The position numbers were made by a program, and so were the translations under genes. A stretch of 64,000 bases of DNA from Streptantibioticus ferralitis (GTDB taxonomy: Bacteria > Actinomycetota > Actinomycetes > Streptomycetales > Streptomycetaceae), in the NCBI RefSeq assembly GCF_029223525.1, contig NZ_JARHTQ010000029.1, positions 28,669 through 92,668 of the forward strand, written 5' to 3'. The notes beneath the pieces are model-generated. The model worked only from the letters and a program-made list of their open reading frames with translations, was not told where the DNA came from and made no database searches. Shown one piece after another: positions 27,911 to 37,300 of this stretch. Within the stretch, counting starts at the first letter, position 1. Every line of letters starts with the position of its first letter.

Positions 27911-29773
27911 ATGAGACACGACCATCTGACGATGCGGGAGGGGCGACGGCGGTGGATGGCCGCCGTGGTCGCCGTCCTGAGCGTGCTGGCGGCACTGGCC
28001 ACGAGCGTGACGCTGACCGCCACGGCGGCGCAGGCCGTGAACGACGACGGCACTTCGCCGTTCGCCACATATAACATGCATGGCTCTGACAACGGCTTAG
28101 CCTGGCGGTCGGAGATCGCGCCGCTGGCCGCAACTAACCACGTGGTGGCGCTGCAGGAGGTCGGTGCCGGGCCGCCCATGCCGGTGGACGACCACCGCAG
28201 CAACTACTACCAGATCCGGCTCACGCCGAGCCGCGCCCCCCAGCCCAGTTCCGTCACGCGAGTGACCTGGCCGGCCGGCCCCAACGGCAGCAGCCGCTAC
28301 GTGTACTACCTGCAGACCGACCCCCGCAGGGTCGCCCACACCGGCCAGGACACGTGGGACGGCGGCCAGATGAACCTGGCAACGGTCACCGACACCCTGG
28401 CCAATGACGTCCGTGTGCTGGAGAACCCGGCCTACAACCCGGACCCCAACGCCCCGAACAACCGTTACCGGGCGCGCCCCCTGCTCGGCCTGCGGTTCGG
28501 CAACACCTGGTACTGGAACACCCACGCCCGCGGCGAGGACGTGCAAGGACTGCTCGACGAGGTCCGCGACTTCGCGGCTACCGACCGCCGGAACTGGGTC
28601 CTGGTCGGTGACTTCAACGTCGACATCCTCAACCGCACCAACGACCAGGCCCGCAACTCGCTGCATCTGCGCGCCGACGAGACCCTGGTGCGCAACGGTC
28701 AGCCGACGTTCATCAACGGCAACACCCCCAGCGAGCTGGACTACGCGGTCACGCGCGGCCTGCCTGCAGGGTTCACCGCGACCGTTCCCCAGGGTGGCGG
28801 ATCCGACCACGTGCCCGTGGAGTTCGCCCAGACGCCGCCGCCGGCCAGGGCGGCACGTCCGGCCCATGCCTTCCGCACGGTGCTGGCCACCCCGACCGGC
28901 CATCTGCTGACGGAGAGTCCGGACCGTGTGATCACGGTCGCGGACGCCCGCTACGACAGCAACCAGACCTTCCAGATGTACACCACCAACGCGCTCACCC
29001 ACTACCTGCAGAACGTCGGCACCGGGGACTGCATCGCGGTCGCCGCGAACGCCCGCCGGGACGTGACCTCCCCGATAGTCCCCGACAAGTTCGACGACCC
29101 ACGAGCACAGTGGACACTCAGCCACCTGGAGGACGACCAGGCATACGACCAGGACAACGGCGGACCGCAACGCTGGCAGAACGTGGCCTTCCCCGGGCTC
29201 TGCCTGACCCCGGTCAGCAGTTCGGTGACCGCGGCACCGTGCACCGACTACGGCAGCCAGCGGTGGTGGGACAGCCCTTCGTCCCTCCCCACGGGCTGGC
29301 AGATCACCGGCTCGAACGTGCGACTCGAATCCGCGTATCTCGGAGGCCGACTGCGCCGGGCCGGCAAGGTCACCGGGACCTCGGTCTACACCCAGCCCAC
29401 ACCGCCGAAGTGGTGGTGGATCTACTGGCTGCTCTACGAGAAGCAGGAGTTCGGCTGGAACATCCAGCGGATCAGCAAGGACGACAACCTGGTCCGAATC
29501 CAGAGCCTGGACGGCGACGCCTGGTGCCTGAGCAGCCGCGACGAGCACGCCACCACGTCAACGGGTGCCGTGCTCCAGGAGTGTGACGATGCCCGCGGTG
29601 TCGCCGGGGCCGGCCAGCGCTGGCTGGCCGAGAGCTACGCGGACGGGACTATCCGGTACCGCAACGAGGCCAACCACCTGTGCCTGCAGGCCCCCGACGC
29701 CGACCACGGCAACGTCAGCCTCTACAAATGCGAGGACATCCCCGCCGAACGCTGGAGCGTGGTAAACCCCTGA
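27911..29773 (+). CDS. secreted EEP-fold nuclease (CdtB-like) fused to a lectin-like half
   Basis: A 620-residue exported protein. A Sec signal (MREGRRRWMAAVVAVLSVLA, cleavage near TAAQA) precedes an endonuclease/exonuclease/phosphatase domain (about 45-310): FATYNMHG, VVALQEVG, WYWNTHARGEDV, VLVGDFNVDILN (Asp-x-Asn pair) and GGSDHVPVEF (catalytic Asp-His). This order matches DNase I/CdtB-like enzymes. The C-terminal half (about 320-620) has repeated QW/GDC-type blocks (GTGDCIAV, FPGLCLTP, GDAWCLSS, ANHLCLQA, AERWSVV), suggesting ricin-type beta-trefoils. It likely acts outside the producer, on nucleic acid or phosphoester substrates after surface glycan binding; toxicity is inference. The ATG at 27911 was chosen over the adjacent TTG. 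Confidence 0.78.
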   Translation: MRHDHLTMREGRRRWMAAVVAVLSVLAALATSVTLTATAAQAVNDDGTSPFATYNMHGSDNGLAWRSEIAPLAATNHVVALQEVGAGPPMPVDDHRSNYYQIRLTPSRAPQPSSVTRVTWPAGPNGSSRYVYYLQTDPRRVAHTGQDTWDGGQMNLATVTDTLANDVRVLENPAYNPDPNAPNNRYRARPLLGLRFGNTWYWNTHARGEDVQGLLDEVRDFAATDRRNWVLVGDFNVDILNRTNDQARNSLHLRADETLVRNGQPTFINGNTPSELDYAVTRGLPAGFTATVPQGGGSDHVPVEFAQTPPPARAARPAHAFRTVLATPTGHLLTESPDRVITVADARYDSNQTFQMYTTNALTHYLQNVGTGDCIAVAANARRDVTSPIVPDKFDDPRAQWTLSHLEDDQAYDQDNGGPQRWQNVAFPGLCLTPVSSSVTAAPCTDYGSQRWWDSPSSLPTGWQITGSNVRLESAYLGGRLRRAGKVTGTSVYTQPTPPKWWWIYWLLYEKQEFGWNIQRISKDDNLVRIQSLDGDAWCLSSRDEHATTSTGAVLQECDDARGVAGAGQRWLAESYADGTIRYRNEANHLCLQAPDADHGNVSLYKCEDIPAERWSVVNP

Positions 29774-29780
29774 AACCCCA

Positions 29781-29823
29781 CCGGGCTGCCTGGACCGCCA
29801 CACGGCCGACCCAGGCAGCCCGG
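29781..29823 (+). terminator. hairpin after the secreted nuclease gene
   Basis: CCGGGCTGCCTGG at 29781-29793 pairs perfectly with CCAGGCAGCCCGG at 29811-29823 (13-base stem, 17-base loop), beginning eight bases after the stop codon. Confidence 0.62.
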
Positions 29824-30128
29824 CCCCCGTGGACGCGGGTTGCCACCACCACACACCGCCCATGCCGTAGCCGTGCAGGACGAGAAAGCGTGTCAGCGCA
29901 ACTTCGGTACGGGGCCAGGGCTTGTCATATCGGCCGAGAGCAGTTGCGCCGCGAGCAGGTACGGCGGCACCAGACCAGATCATCCGAGACAACAGTCGGC
30001 ATCCATACGCCAGGGACCAGATCACCTGGGATTTCCCGCAGCCATGCGTCTCAGTTGATCTGGTCGTCGCAGGTCCTGGGCCCGGCCTCGGACCAGACCG
30101 TCCGAGACGGGACACCGAGTGTCGGAAG

Positions 30129-31743
30129 ACGCGACGGCCAGTTGAAGGACTTCGACTTCTCGACTCTGCCGGTCGCCGAGCCGATGCAGCGGTCCCTGGC
30201 CGCCGCGTTGGCCGCCGCGGTCAAGGGCTGGAGCTCCCACGAGACCTCCCCCCGCCAGTTCCGGGAGTTGAAGGGGTTCGCCGAGTTCGCCTCGCAGCAG
30301 GAGCGGCCTCCGCACGACCTGGACGAGCTCAACGCCGCCTTGTTGAAAGCCTGGTCGCTGCGGCTGAAGGACAGCCCAGGTGGTCGGGCCATGTTCCGGA
30401 ACGTGACTGCCTTGCTGCGCAAGGATCCACGCGTTCACACCGGCCCAGCGGCTGAGGAGTTGGCCCGTCGGGTGCCCATGCTGCCCAGGCAGCGGAAGTC
30501 GTATGCGGCCACGGAACTTGACCAGATCCGACTGACGGCCCGGCGGACCTTCCGGTCTGCGCTGCTGCGGATCGAGAAGAACGCCGCGTACTTGGAACGC
30601 GGTCGGGCTGTTGCCCGGATCCGCAGCCCGGCCCGGACGGCGGTCCGGGCCGCCATCTGATCCGCATCCACCCCGAGGACGTCACCGACGAACAGGATGA
30701 AGACGACGAGGACGAGGACGATGACGGTGACGGTGACGGTGACAAAGCTAAGGACGTCGGCGAGCCACACCTTCTGATTCGCAGTCACCACTTCAAGACC
30801 GCCACTGACCCGGACAGCGCAACCATCGGCCGACTGAGCGGCCGGTCCCATGGGTCGCTATCGCCCCTGTGATCAAAGCTATCCGTGTGCTGGAACGCAT
30901 CGTCCCCGAGGGGAAGTCGCTGTTCGACTCGGCCATTCATAATCCCCCGTACGCGCATCTTCGCACCGGGGCACTGGGGCAGTTGGCCATCCGTGAGCGG
31001 ATCGAGGAGTTCGTGGCCTGGGCGAACGCCGAGGCCGCGGCTCAGGGGCTCCCCGGTGAGGTGATCCCGCCCGACCCTTACGGTGGTTTCGGGCTCGCGC
31101 GTTTCCGTCGCTCGCTTGGCACATCGCCCGCCGCCCCGGCGGCCTGGTGGCCCTGGCGATCCAGTACGGGCATCTGCGCACCGCCTTGGACCACGATGAG
31201 TCCGGCCGCTACGGGAGCCGCAGCCGTCAGGGCATCCATGGTCTGATCGACGTCGAGACCGCCCTGGCCACCGCGGACGCGGCAGCGGACCTGCACGATC
31301 GCTTCCAGAACGGGGAGGGCATCTCCGGTCCGGCTGCCGCCGAGCTCTGCTGGAAGCCTCGACCGGCCCGCTGTTTCGCGGGGCGCCGGTTAAGCTCGAC
31401 TTCGCCCGCAAGCACGGGCTCGCGCGTCGGCACCTGGCCCGTGACGGCGGCGTCCTCTACGACAACCCCCACGCACTGCTACAAGCGCGACCGAGCCCTG
31501 TGCGAGCGGGACGGCCACCGCGATGCCCCGAGTCTGGACCGGTGCGTCGCCGGCTGCGGCAACATCGTCCGCACCAACCAGCACGCCGCCCTGCTGCGCG
31601 AGCGCGCGACCCACCTGGAGCACAAGGCCGCGCGGCTCCCCGGCCCCATCGGGGACAGGCTTCGCCACAATGCCGCCAGGCTCCGCGGCTGGGCAGACGA
31701 GCACGACCGCACCCGATTCACCCGTCAGGAGACCACCGCGTGA
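30129..31743 (+). pseudogene. site-specific integrase-type protein, at least four frameshifts
   Basis: Protein-like sequence resembling large Streptomyces integrase-type recombinases jumps between frames: QFRELKGFAEFASQQERPPH; IRIHPEDVTDEQ with an acidic run; VLERIVPEGKSLFDSAIHNP; HIARRPGGLVALAIQYGHLR; VKLDFARKHGLARRHLARDG; and finally RDRALCERDGHRDAPSLDRC ending RTRFTRQETTA. The HIARRPGG...YGHLRT segment resembles the box with catalytic His/Arg of tyrosine recombinases. Breaks lie near 30608, 30840, 31110 and 31350-31490. As read, it cannot give a functional recombinase. Its last codon overlaps the intact partner gene. Confidence 0.6.
30697..30750 (+). repeat. acidic low-complexity repeat inside the integrase remnant
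   Basis: A run of GAC/GAG/GAT codons followed by tandem GACGGT units. In the ancestral integrase frame it encodes mostly Asp, Glu and Gly (DEDDEDEDDDGDGDGDK). Such repeats slip easily during replication and may have contributed to decay of the gene. Confidence 0.6.
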
Positions 31744-32150
31744 GCCCCGCACCCGCCGAACGCGACCGCATCCGTGCCGCGATGGACCGCATCCTCACCG
31801 GAGTCCCGGAACGCTCCAACGGAGCCCTGACCATCGTCGCCTTGGCCGTGGAGGCCGACGTCCCCAGGAAGGGATTGACCCAGCGTCATGTCGATCTCAA
31901 GAACGAGTTCTACGAGGGCGTAAAGGCCCGCGGCGGCACCCCGGACGTCGAGGCACGGCTCCGCAAGAAGATCGTCGAGCTCAAGAAGACCATCGCGAAC
32001 AAGAACGACGAGATCGCTCAACTCAAGGCGGATGTCGAGGGCTTTCTCGCGGAGAACACCAGGCTCACGCTGGAGAACCAGGAGTTGCGCGACGTGCTCA
32101 GCGACAACGAGGCCAACGTGACCCCGATGCGGCCCGCACCGGGCCGGTGA
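31740..32150 (+). CDS. coiled-coil partner protein of the integrase
   Basis: A 136-residue protein starting at a GTG that overlaps the integrase stop (GTGA). The N-terminus (AERDRIRAAMDRILTGVPER) looks like a small helical DNA-binding region, and TIVALAVEADVPRKGLTQRH could be an HTH. From about residue 70 it is a long heptad-like coiled coil (ARLRKKIVELKKTIANKNDE, IAQLKADVEGFLAENTRL). Small coiled-coil proteins of this kind commonly follow integrases in actinomycete mobile elements. It is intact although its partner is broken, so it may be a relic under weak selection or have its own role. Confidence 0.7.
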   Translation: MSPAPAERDRIRAAMDRILTGVPERSNGALTIVALAVEADVPRKGLTQRHVDLKNEFYEGVKARGGTPDVEARLRKKIVELKKTIANKNDEIAQLKADVEGFLAENTRLTLENQELRDVLSDNEANVTPMRPAPGR

Positions 32151-32188
32151 CGCTTTCCCGCAGCCTTCGTGTCCCAGTCTGCGGGTTA

Positions 32189-32470
32189 CTACTGCGGTTC
32201 CGCCTCGGCTTGGACTACCCATGCTGCCGCCGCTGCGAGATCGGACGCCGTCCCGGCGGGGGCGTAGGTGAAGCCGTCCCACTCCTCCAGCGCCCTGGGA
32301 TCGTCAGGGCGGAGGTGGCTGGCGCCGCCGTGCAGCGGCCGGTGGCGCCGGTAGATGTCCAGGGGCGGGCGGCGCCGCTTCTCGTAGGGTGCGAGTGGGT
32401 CGGCCGGGTCGACGTGTGAGGCCACGCGCGATGGCTGGTTCGGCGGTCCGGGTCGGCTGTGCTTGCCCAT
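32189..32470 (-). CDS. DUF6087-like small protein
   Basis: A 93-residue protein with the same layout as the one at 1543-1836: DPADPLAPYEKRRRPPLDIY, then HLRPDDPRALEEWDGFTYAP and a C-terminal helix (ASDLAAAAAWVVQAEAE). It starts 14 bases after the stop of the regulator gene on the same strand and is very likely co-transcribed with it. Function unknown; the pairing with an XRE-like regulator is typical for the family as I recall it. Confidence 0.65.
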   Translation of the reverse strand: MGKHSRPGPPNQPSRVASHVDPADPLAPYEKRRRPPLDIYRRHRPLHGGASHLRPDDPRALEEWDGFTYAPAGTASDLAAAAAWVVQAEAEPQ

Positions 32471-32483
32471 GGTCTCGACGATC

Positions 32484-33416
32484 TCAGGCCGTAACCGTGG
32501 TCGGCCGGGCGGCGGCGAGATCCTTCGCCAGGGTGCGGACCTCGTCCACTGCGGCGGTTCGGTACGGCCGGGCGGCGTCCAGCAGCGTGTTCAGCCGGGA
32601 CGCCACCAAAGTGGAGTCGACTCGGGAGGCGTCGTCGAGCGCCTTGTCGGCCGCGTTGGCGGCCTGCTCAGGCTCGCCCTCGTCGAACAGGGCGGCGGCC
32701 AGCCCAACGCGGTCCATGACGCGCACCCGCTCGAACCCGTGCTTGCGCAGCCTGAGTGTGTCCTGGAAGTGGGTGCTCGCTCGACCGCCAGGGCGGCCGA
32801 GCCCAGTCAGGTCGCGGGCGGAGACCGCGCGGGCGCCGGCGTGCTCGGCGGCGTCGAAGTATGCCACCCACTTGGGCACCTGGTCCCCGAGCCCGTCGGC
32901 CAGCAGCTCGTCCGCCTGGGCGAGGTGGCCCTCGGCCTGGCACTCGTTACCGAGGGCCGCGTGCACCCGGCCGGTCTGGGAGGCGACCAGCGCCCTGCTC
33001 CGGAGCATCCGCTCGGCGGCCAGGATCAGCGGGGCGCCCACGGCCAGCTTCAGGGTGTCGCGGCGGTTCATGAACAGGTCCATCTGCGTCCATCCGGCCA
33101 GGGCCTCGGTGGCTGCCTCGGTCAGCAGCGGCAACTGGATCGTATCCAGCGCGGGACCGGTAGCCGCCAAGCCGAGATCACCAGGGGTAAGCGGTTCGCC
33201 GACCGCCTCGTAGACCACCTCCGCAAGCAGGGCAGGCACCGGCGGGCGGGGCCGCTCACCGTCCATCCAACGACGTACCCGGGTGGCATCCGGGGCAACC
33301 TGCCGGTGACCTTGCGCTTTGGCTTTGGTAGCCACCCGGCGCGCGATCTCCCCGTGGGACAGACCGGTCGCCGCGATCCACAGTGACAGGTGCGGGTTGC
33401 CGGTTCCGCTGGTCAC
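32484..33416 (-). CDS. XRE-like/TPR-type transcriptional regulator
   Basis: A 310-residue cytoplasmic regulator. The N-terminus is a helix-turn-helix-like segment (NPHLSLWIAATGLSHGEIAR, ATRVRRWMDGERPRP) and the rest is alpha-helical with TPR-like repeats (for example TGRVHAALGNECQAEGHLAQ, DRVGLAAALFDEGEPEQAAN). Similar Streptomyces regulators act in development and secondary metabolism (NsdA-like), but assignment to a named protein is not justified. The GTG at 33414-33416 is preceded by GGAGG; the frame extends 21 codons upstream. It is first in a two-gene unit with the DUF6087-like protein. Confidence 0.75.
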   Translation of the reverse strand: MTSGTGNPHLSLWIAATGLSHGEIARRVATKAKAQGHRQVAPDATRVRRWMDGERPRPPVPALLAEVVYEAVGEPLTPGDLGLAATGPALDTIQLPLLTEAATEALAGWTQMDLFMNRRDTLKLAVGAPLILAAERMLRSRALVASQTGRVHAALGNECQAEGHLAQADELLADGLGDQVPKWVAYFDAAEHAGARAVSARDLTGLGRPGGRASTHFQDTLRLRKHGFERVRVMDRVGLAAALFDEGEPEQAANAADKALDDASRVDSTLVASRLNTLLDAARPYRTAAVDEVRTLAKDLAAARPTTVTA

Positions 33417-34032
33417 CTGGTCCTCATCCTCCCCGACCTTGGTCACGGAGCGCGGCGATTTCCCCACGGTTCGCGGCACCTACGGTACTGGTCAGATGCG
33501 GTGGTGATCGCGTCGGTCACTTGCGCGGTTTTCGCGAGTTCCCGCTCTTTCAGCTCAGGTGTCGCCGAGATGACCCGGTGTCAACGCTCGCTGAGCTCCC
33601 GGTCGCCTTCGGCGAACATCGGGGCGACGTGCCGCGTACAACCAAGCCCGGAGCGTCCTGGCACACGCTGGCAGCCAAACCGCGGCCAAGTCTCATCCCA
33701 TCCACGGCACCGGTTCCGTACCCGTCCGGTACGGAACCAGCCTCCTGGCCTGCTCGCGGGACGAGTTCCGGCACGACGACATCACTGCTGCGATCAAGCA
33801 GTCGGGCATGACGCCCTACCACTGGCTGGCCATCCACGACGCGGCGCGGACGATGGGCATCACCCGCGGGTGAGTGATCCCCGTGGTCGGGTTGACCTGC
33901 TTTGCCGGACGAAGGGCCGGCCCTTCTACGACCTTGGGACAACGGAACAACCATCAGCGCTAACCACTTGGTCGTGACGTGGAGGGCCCCGGCGTGTGCT
34001 GCCTGCCGGAGCCCTCCACGTTGTTGTGGTTG
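33417..34032. other. gene-poor stretch with unidentifiable coding scraps
   Basis: One plus-strand frame at about 33730-33873 reads like protein (CSRDEFRHDDITAAIKQSGM, PYHWLAIHDAARTMGITRG, stop) but has no start and no family I recognise. The rest has no supported feature. Confidence 0.3.
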
Positions 34033-34240
34033 GTCAGTGGCGGGGCTCCAGCGGGGCGACATGCACTGATCCTCGCCGGTGCCGAGCCTGAAGGGCAGGG
34101 CAATGCGGTCGAGCGCGAAAGGCTCGCCGGGAGCGTGGACGGTCCAGCCGCACCGGGTGTAGAAGGCACCGAGGTCGCGGCGTACGAGCCGCGCCGTACA
34201 GCAGGACGCAGCCGAGCTGCTGGTGGACCTGCCGGGCCCG
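34033..34240 (-). pseudogene. GNAT acetyltransferase, C-terminal scrap
   Basis: Across two frames the minus strand reads [36 protein letters not shown], and a tail VHVAPLEPRH. The FYxRCGW motif and following beta-strand resemble the C-terminal part of GNAT N-acetyltransferases. The acetyl-CoA-binding core is missing. It flanks cluster B on the left. Confidence 0.4.
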
Positions 34241-34388
34241 CCTGAGCGGCGCGGCGCAGGATGGATCGCGCCGTTTGCCACCGGCGGGTCGACGCCAATC
34301 ATTACGAATCGGACTGTGTCCACATTCCACGGGGTACATCCAGATCGGTGGCAAGCAGACTACGGATCGCGAGAGGTGGGGCTCGTGC

Positions 34389-37300
34389 GTGACCGGAGCA
34401 TCGCGGTATGACGATCTCATTCGGCCGCTGCCGGAGTTACTGAAGAGGCATGCCGAACGATCGGCGGATCGGGTGGCGTTCCGTGACTTCTCACGCGGCG
34501 TCACCTACGCCGCGCTTGAGCGACGCACCGGGGGGCTGGCGGGGTCTCTCGCCCGGACGGGGCTTCGCCGCGGCGATCGGGTCGCGGTCTGCCTGGGCAA
34601 CTGCGTGGAGATGGTCGAGGGTTGCCTCGCCGTCCTGAGGGCGGGGGCGATCGGCGTCCCACTCAATCCTCGGTCCTCCGACGAGGAACTCGCCTATTTC
34701 CTCCGGGACAGCGGCGCGTCGGCCATCATCACCGACCCCGCGCATCTTGCGCAGCTGCACCGTCTTGGCCCCGAGCACCGCGGCGTACACGTGGTGCTCA
34801 CCGGTGTGGGCCCGATCCCGGCGGACGCCCCCGACAACACCGTCCTCTTCCGGGCCGCGGTCGGGACCGACGGGTCCGACGCGCCCGACGACCTCGGGCT
34901 CGACGATCCGGCCTGGTTGCTCTACACCTCCGGCACCACCCACCGCCCCAAGGGCGTGCTCTCCACGCAGCGCCGCGCGCTGTGGTCGGTGGCGGCCTGT
35001 TACGCGTCGATCTTCGGATTCTCGCCCGAGGACCGGCTGCTGTGGCCGTTGCCGCTGTTCCACAGCTTCGGGCACTCCCTCGCGATCCTGGGGACCGCGG
35101 CCATCGGCGCGAGCGCCGCGATCACCAGTGAGATCCTCTCTCCCGGCGGCCTGTGGCGGGAGCTGCGCACCCCGAACGACGACCTCGGCGGACCGTTCAC
35201 CGTCATAGCCGGCGTCCCCACGACGTACCACCAGTTGGTGTCCTCAGCCGGAGACGCCCCGCCCTCCTGGTCGGGGCCGGGGCTGAGGGTCTGCGTCGTG
35301 GCGGGTGCGCCGAGTCCTCCCACGCTGCGAAGGGCGGTCGAAGAGGCGCTCGGCGCGCCTGTGCTGGAGGCGTACGGCAGCACCGAGACGTGCGGCGTGA
35401 TCGCGGTGAACCGGCCGAACGGCCCCCGAATCGACGGATCCTGCGGGCCACCGGTGCCCGGCGTGGAGGTCCGCGTCGTCGACCCGGGCAGCGGCATCGA
35501 CGTCTCCACGGGCGGCGAGGGCGAGATCTGGGTACGCGGGCCGAACCTCATGACGGGGTATCACAACCAGCCGGAGGCGACAGCCACCGCGTTGCGCGGC
35601 GGCTGGTACCGGACCGGTGACCTCGGTCGCCGGGCCGAGCACGGTCACCTTGTCCTCACCGGCCGAGTCAGTGAACTGATCATCCGGGGCGGCGAGAACA
35701 TCCATCCCACAGAGGTCGAACACGTCCTGCTGCGCTGTCCCGGCGTGCGGGACGCCGTGGTACTCGGTATGCCGCACGACGTCCTCGGCGAGGTCCCGGT
35801 CGCCTTCGTGGTGCCCGGGCACGAGGGCTTGGACCCGCGGCGCGTGCTCGACGCCTGCCGCTCGCGACTGGCGGACTACAAGGTCCCCGCCGAGGTCCGT
35901 GAGATCACCGCCGTCCCGCGCACCCCGTCCGGGAAGATCGCCCGCCGCTCGGTCCTCACGAATCCGGCCTCGGCTCCGATCCCGGCTTCGGCCGACGGTT
36001 CCCTCGGCCGCGGGCTCCTGACGCTGCCCCGCGAGGAGCAGGAACGCTTGCTGTGCGAGGCGGTGTGCGTCGAGACGGCCCGGGTCTGCGGACGCGCGCC
36101 GGACGCCCGGCGCGACGCGGACAGCTCCTTCGCGGACCTGGGACTCACCTCTCTTGGCGCGATCGAGTTGGTCGACCGGCTCGCAACGTCGACCGGGCTG
36201 AGCCTCCCGACGACATTGGTCTTCGACCACCACACTCCAGCGGCCGTCGCCCGATACCTGGGCGCCGAGCTCCTGGCCGCCATACCCACGGCCGGGACCA
36301 CCGCCTCTCCGCGGACCGCCAGGCGGGACGCGGCGCACGACGAGGACCCGGTGGTGATCGTCGCCATGGCTTGCCGCTATCCGGGGGACGTCGATTCCCC
36401 CGAAGGTCTGTGGCAGTTGGTGTCACAGGGCATGGACGCGATCTCGGGCCTGCCGACCCACCGGGGATGGGACCTCGCCGCCCTCTACGACCCCGACCCC
36501 GATCACATCGGCACCTCGTACACGCGCAGCGGCGGATTCCTGCACAAGGCCGCAGACTTCGACGCGGGCCTGTTCGGTATCTCGCCGCGCGAGGCGCTCT
36601 CCATGGACCCGCAGCAGCGGCTGCTGCTGGAGGTGTCCTGGGAGGTGTGGGAACGGGCCGGAATCGACCCGGCGTCGGTACGCGAGAGCGACACGGGCGT
36701 TTTCCTCGGGGTGATGCACGCCGACTACTCGGACCGTTTCACCCTCCACGAACTCGAGGCTCATCTAGGTCTGGGGTCGGCCGGAAGCGTGGCCTCGGGC
36801 CGGATCTCCTACGTGTTCGGTTTACGCGGGCCCGCGATCACCGTCGACACGGCGTGCTCATCCTCGCTCGTCGCGGTGCACTGGGCGGCCGAGTCACTGC
36901 GTTCGGGCGAGTGCTCGCTGGCCCTGGCCGGCGGCGTCACGGTGATGGCGACCCCCAAGCCGCTGCTCGCGTTCAGCCGTCAGCGCGGTCTGGCGCCCAA
37001 CGGCCGTTGCAAGTCGTTCTCGTCCACGGCGGACGGCACCGCCTGGGGCGAGGGCGCGGGGGTGCTGCTACTGGAGAAGCTGTCCCACGCGCGCCGCAAC
37101 GGGCACCCGGTGCTGGCCGTGGTGCGCGGCTCTGCCGTCAACTCCGACGGCGCCTCCAACGGCCTGACCGCGCCCAACGGCCTGGCTCAGCAACGCCTGA
37201 TCGAACGAGCACTGGCCGACGCCGGGCTGCACGCGGGCGACGTGGACGCCGTGGAGGCGCATGGGACGGGCACCAAGCTCGGCGATCCGGTCGAGGCGCG

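Noticed and set aside
28097..29548. 483-codon minus-strand frame
   Set aside because: Antisense to the EEP-fold gene, which has clear motifs, a signal peptide and a terminator.
34275..34388. Upstream extension of the cluster B PKS
   Set aside because: The frame is open from a TTG at 34275, but the residues are unlike an ANL N-terminus and a good ribosome binding site precedes the GTG at 34389.
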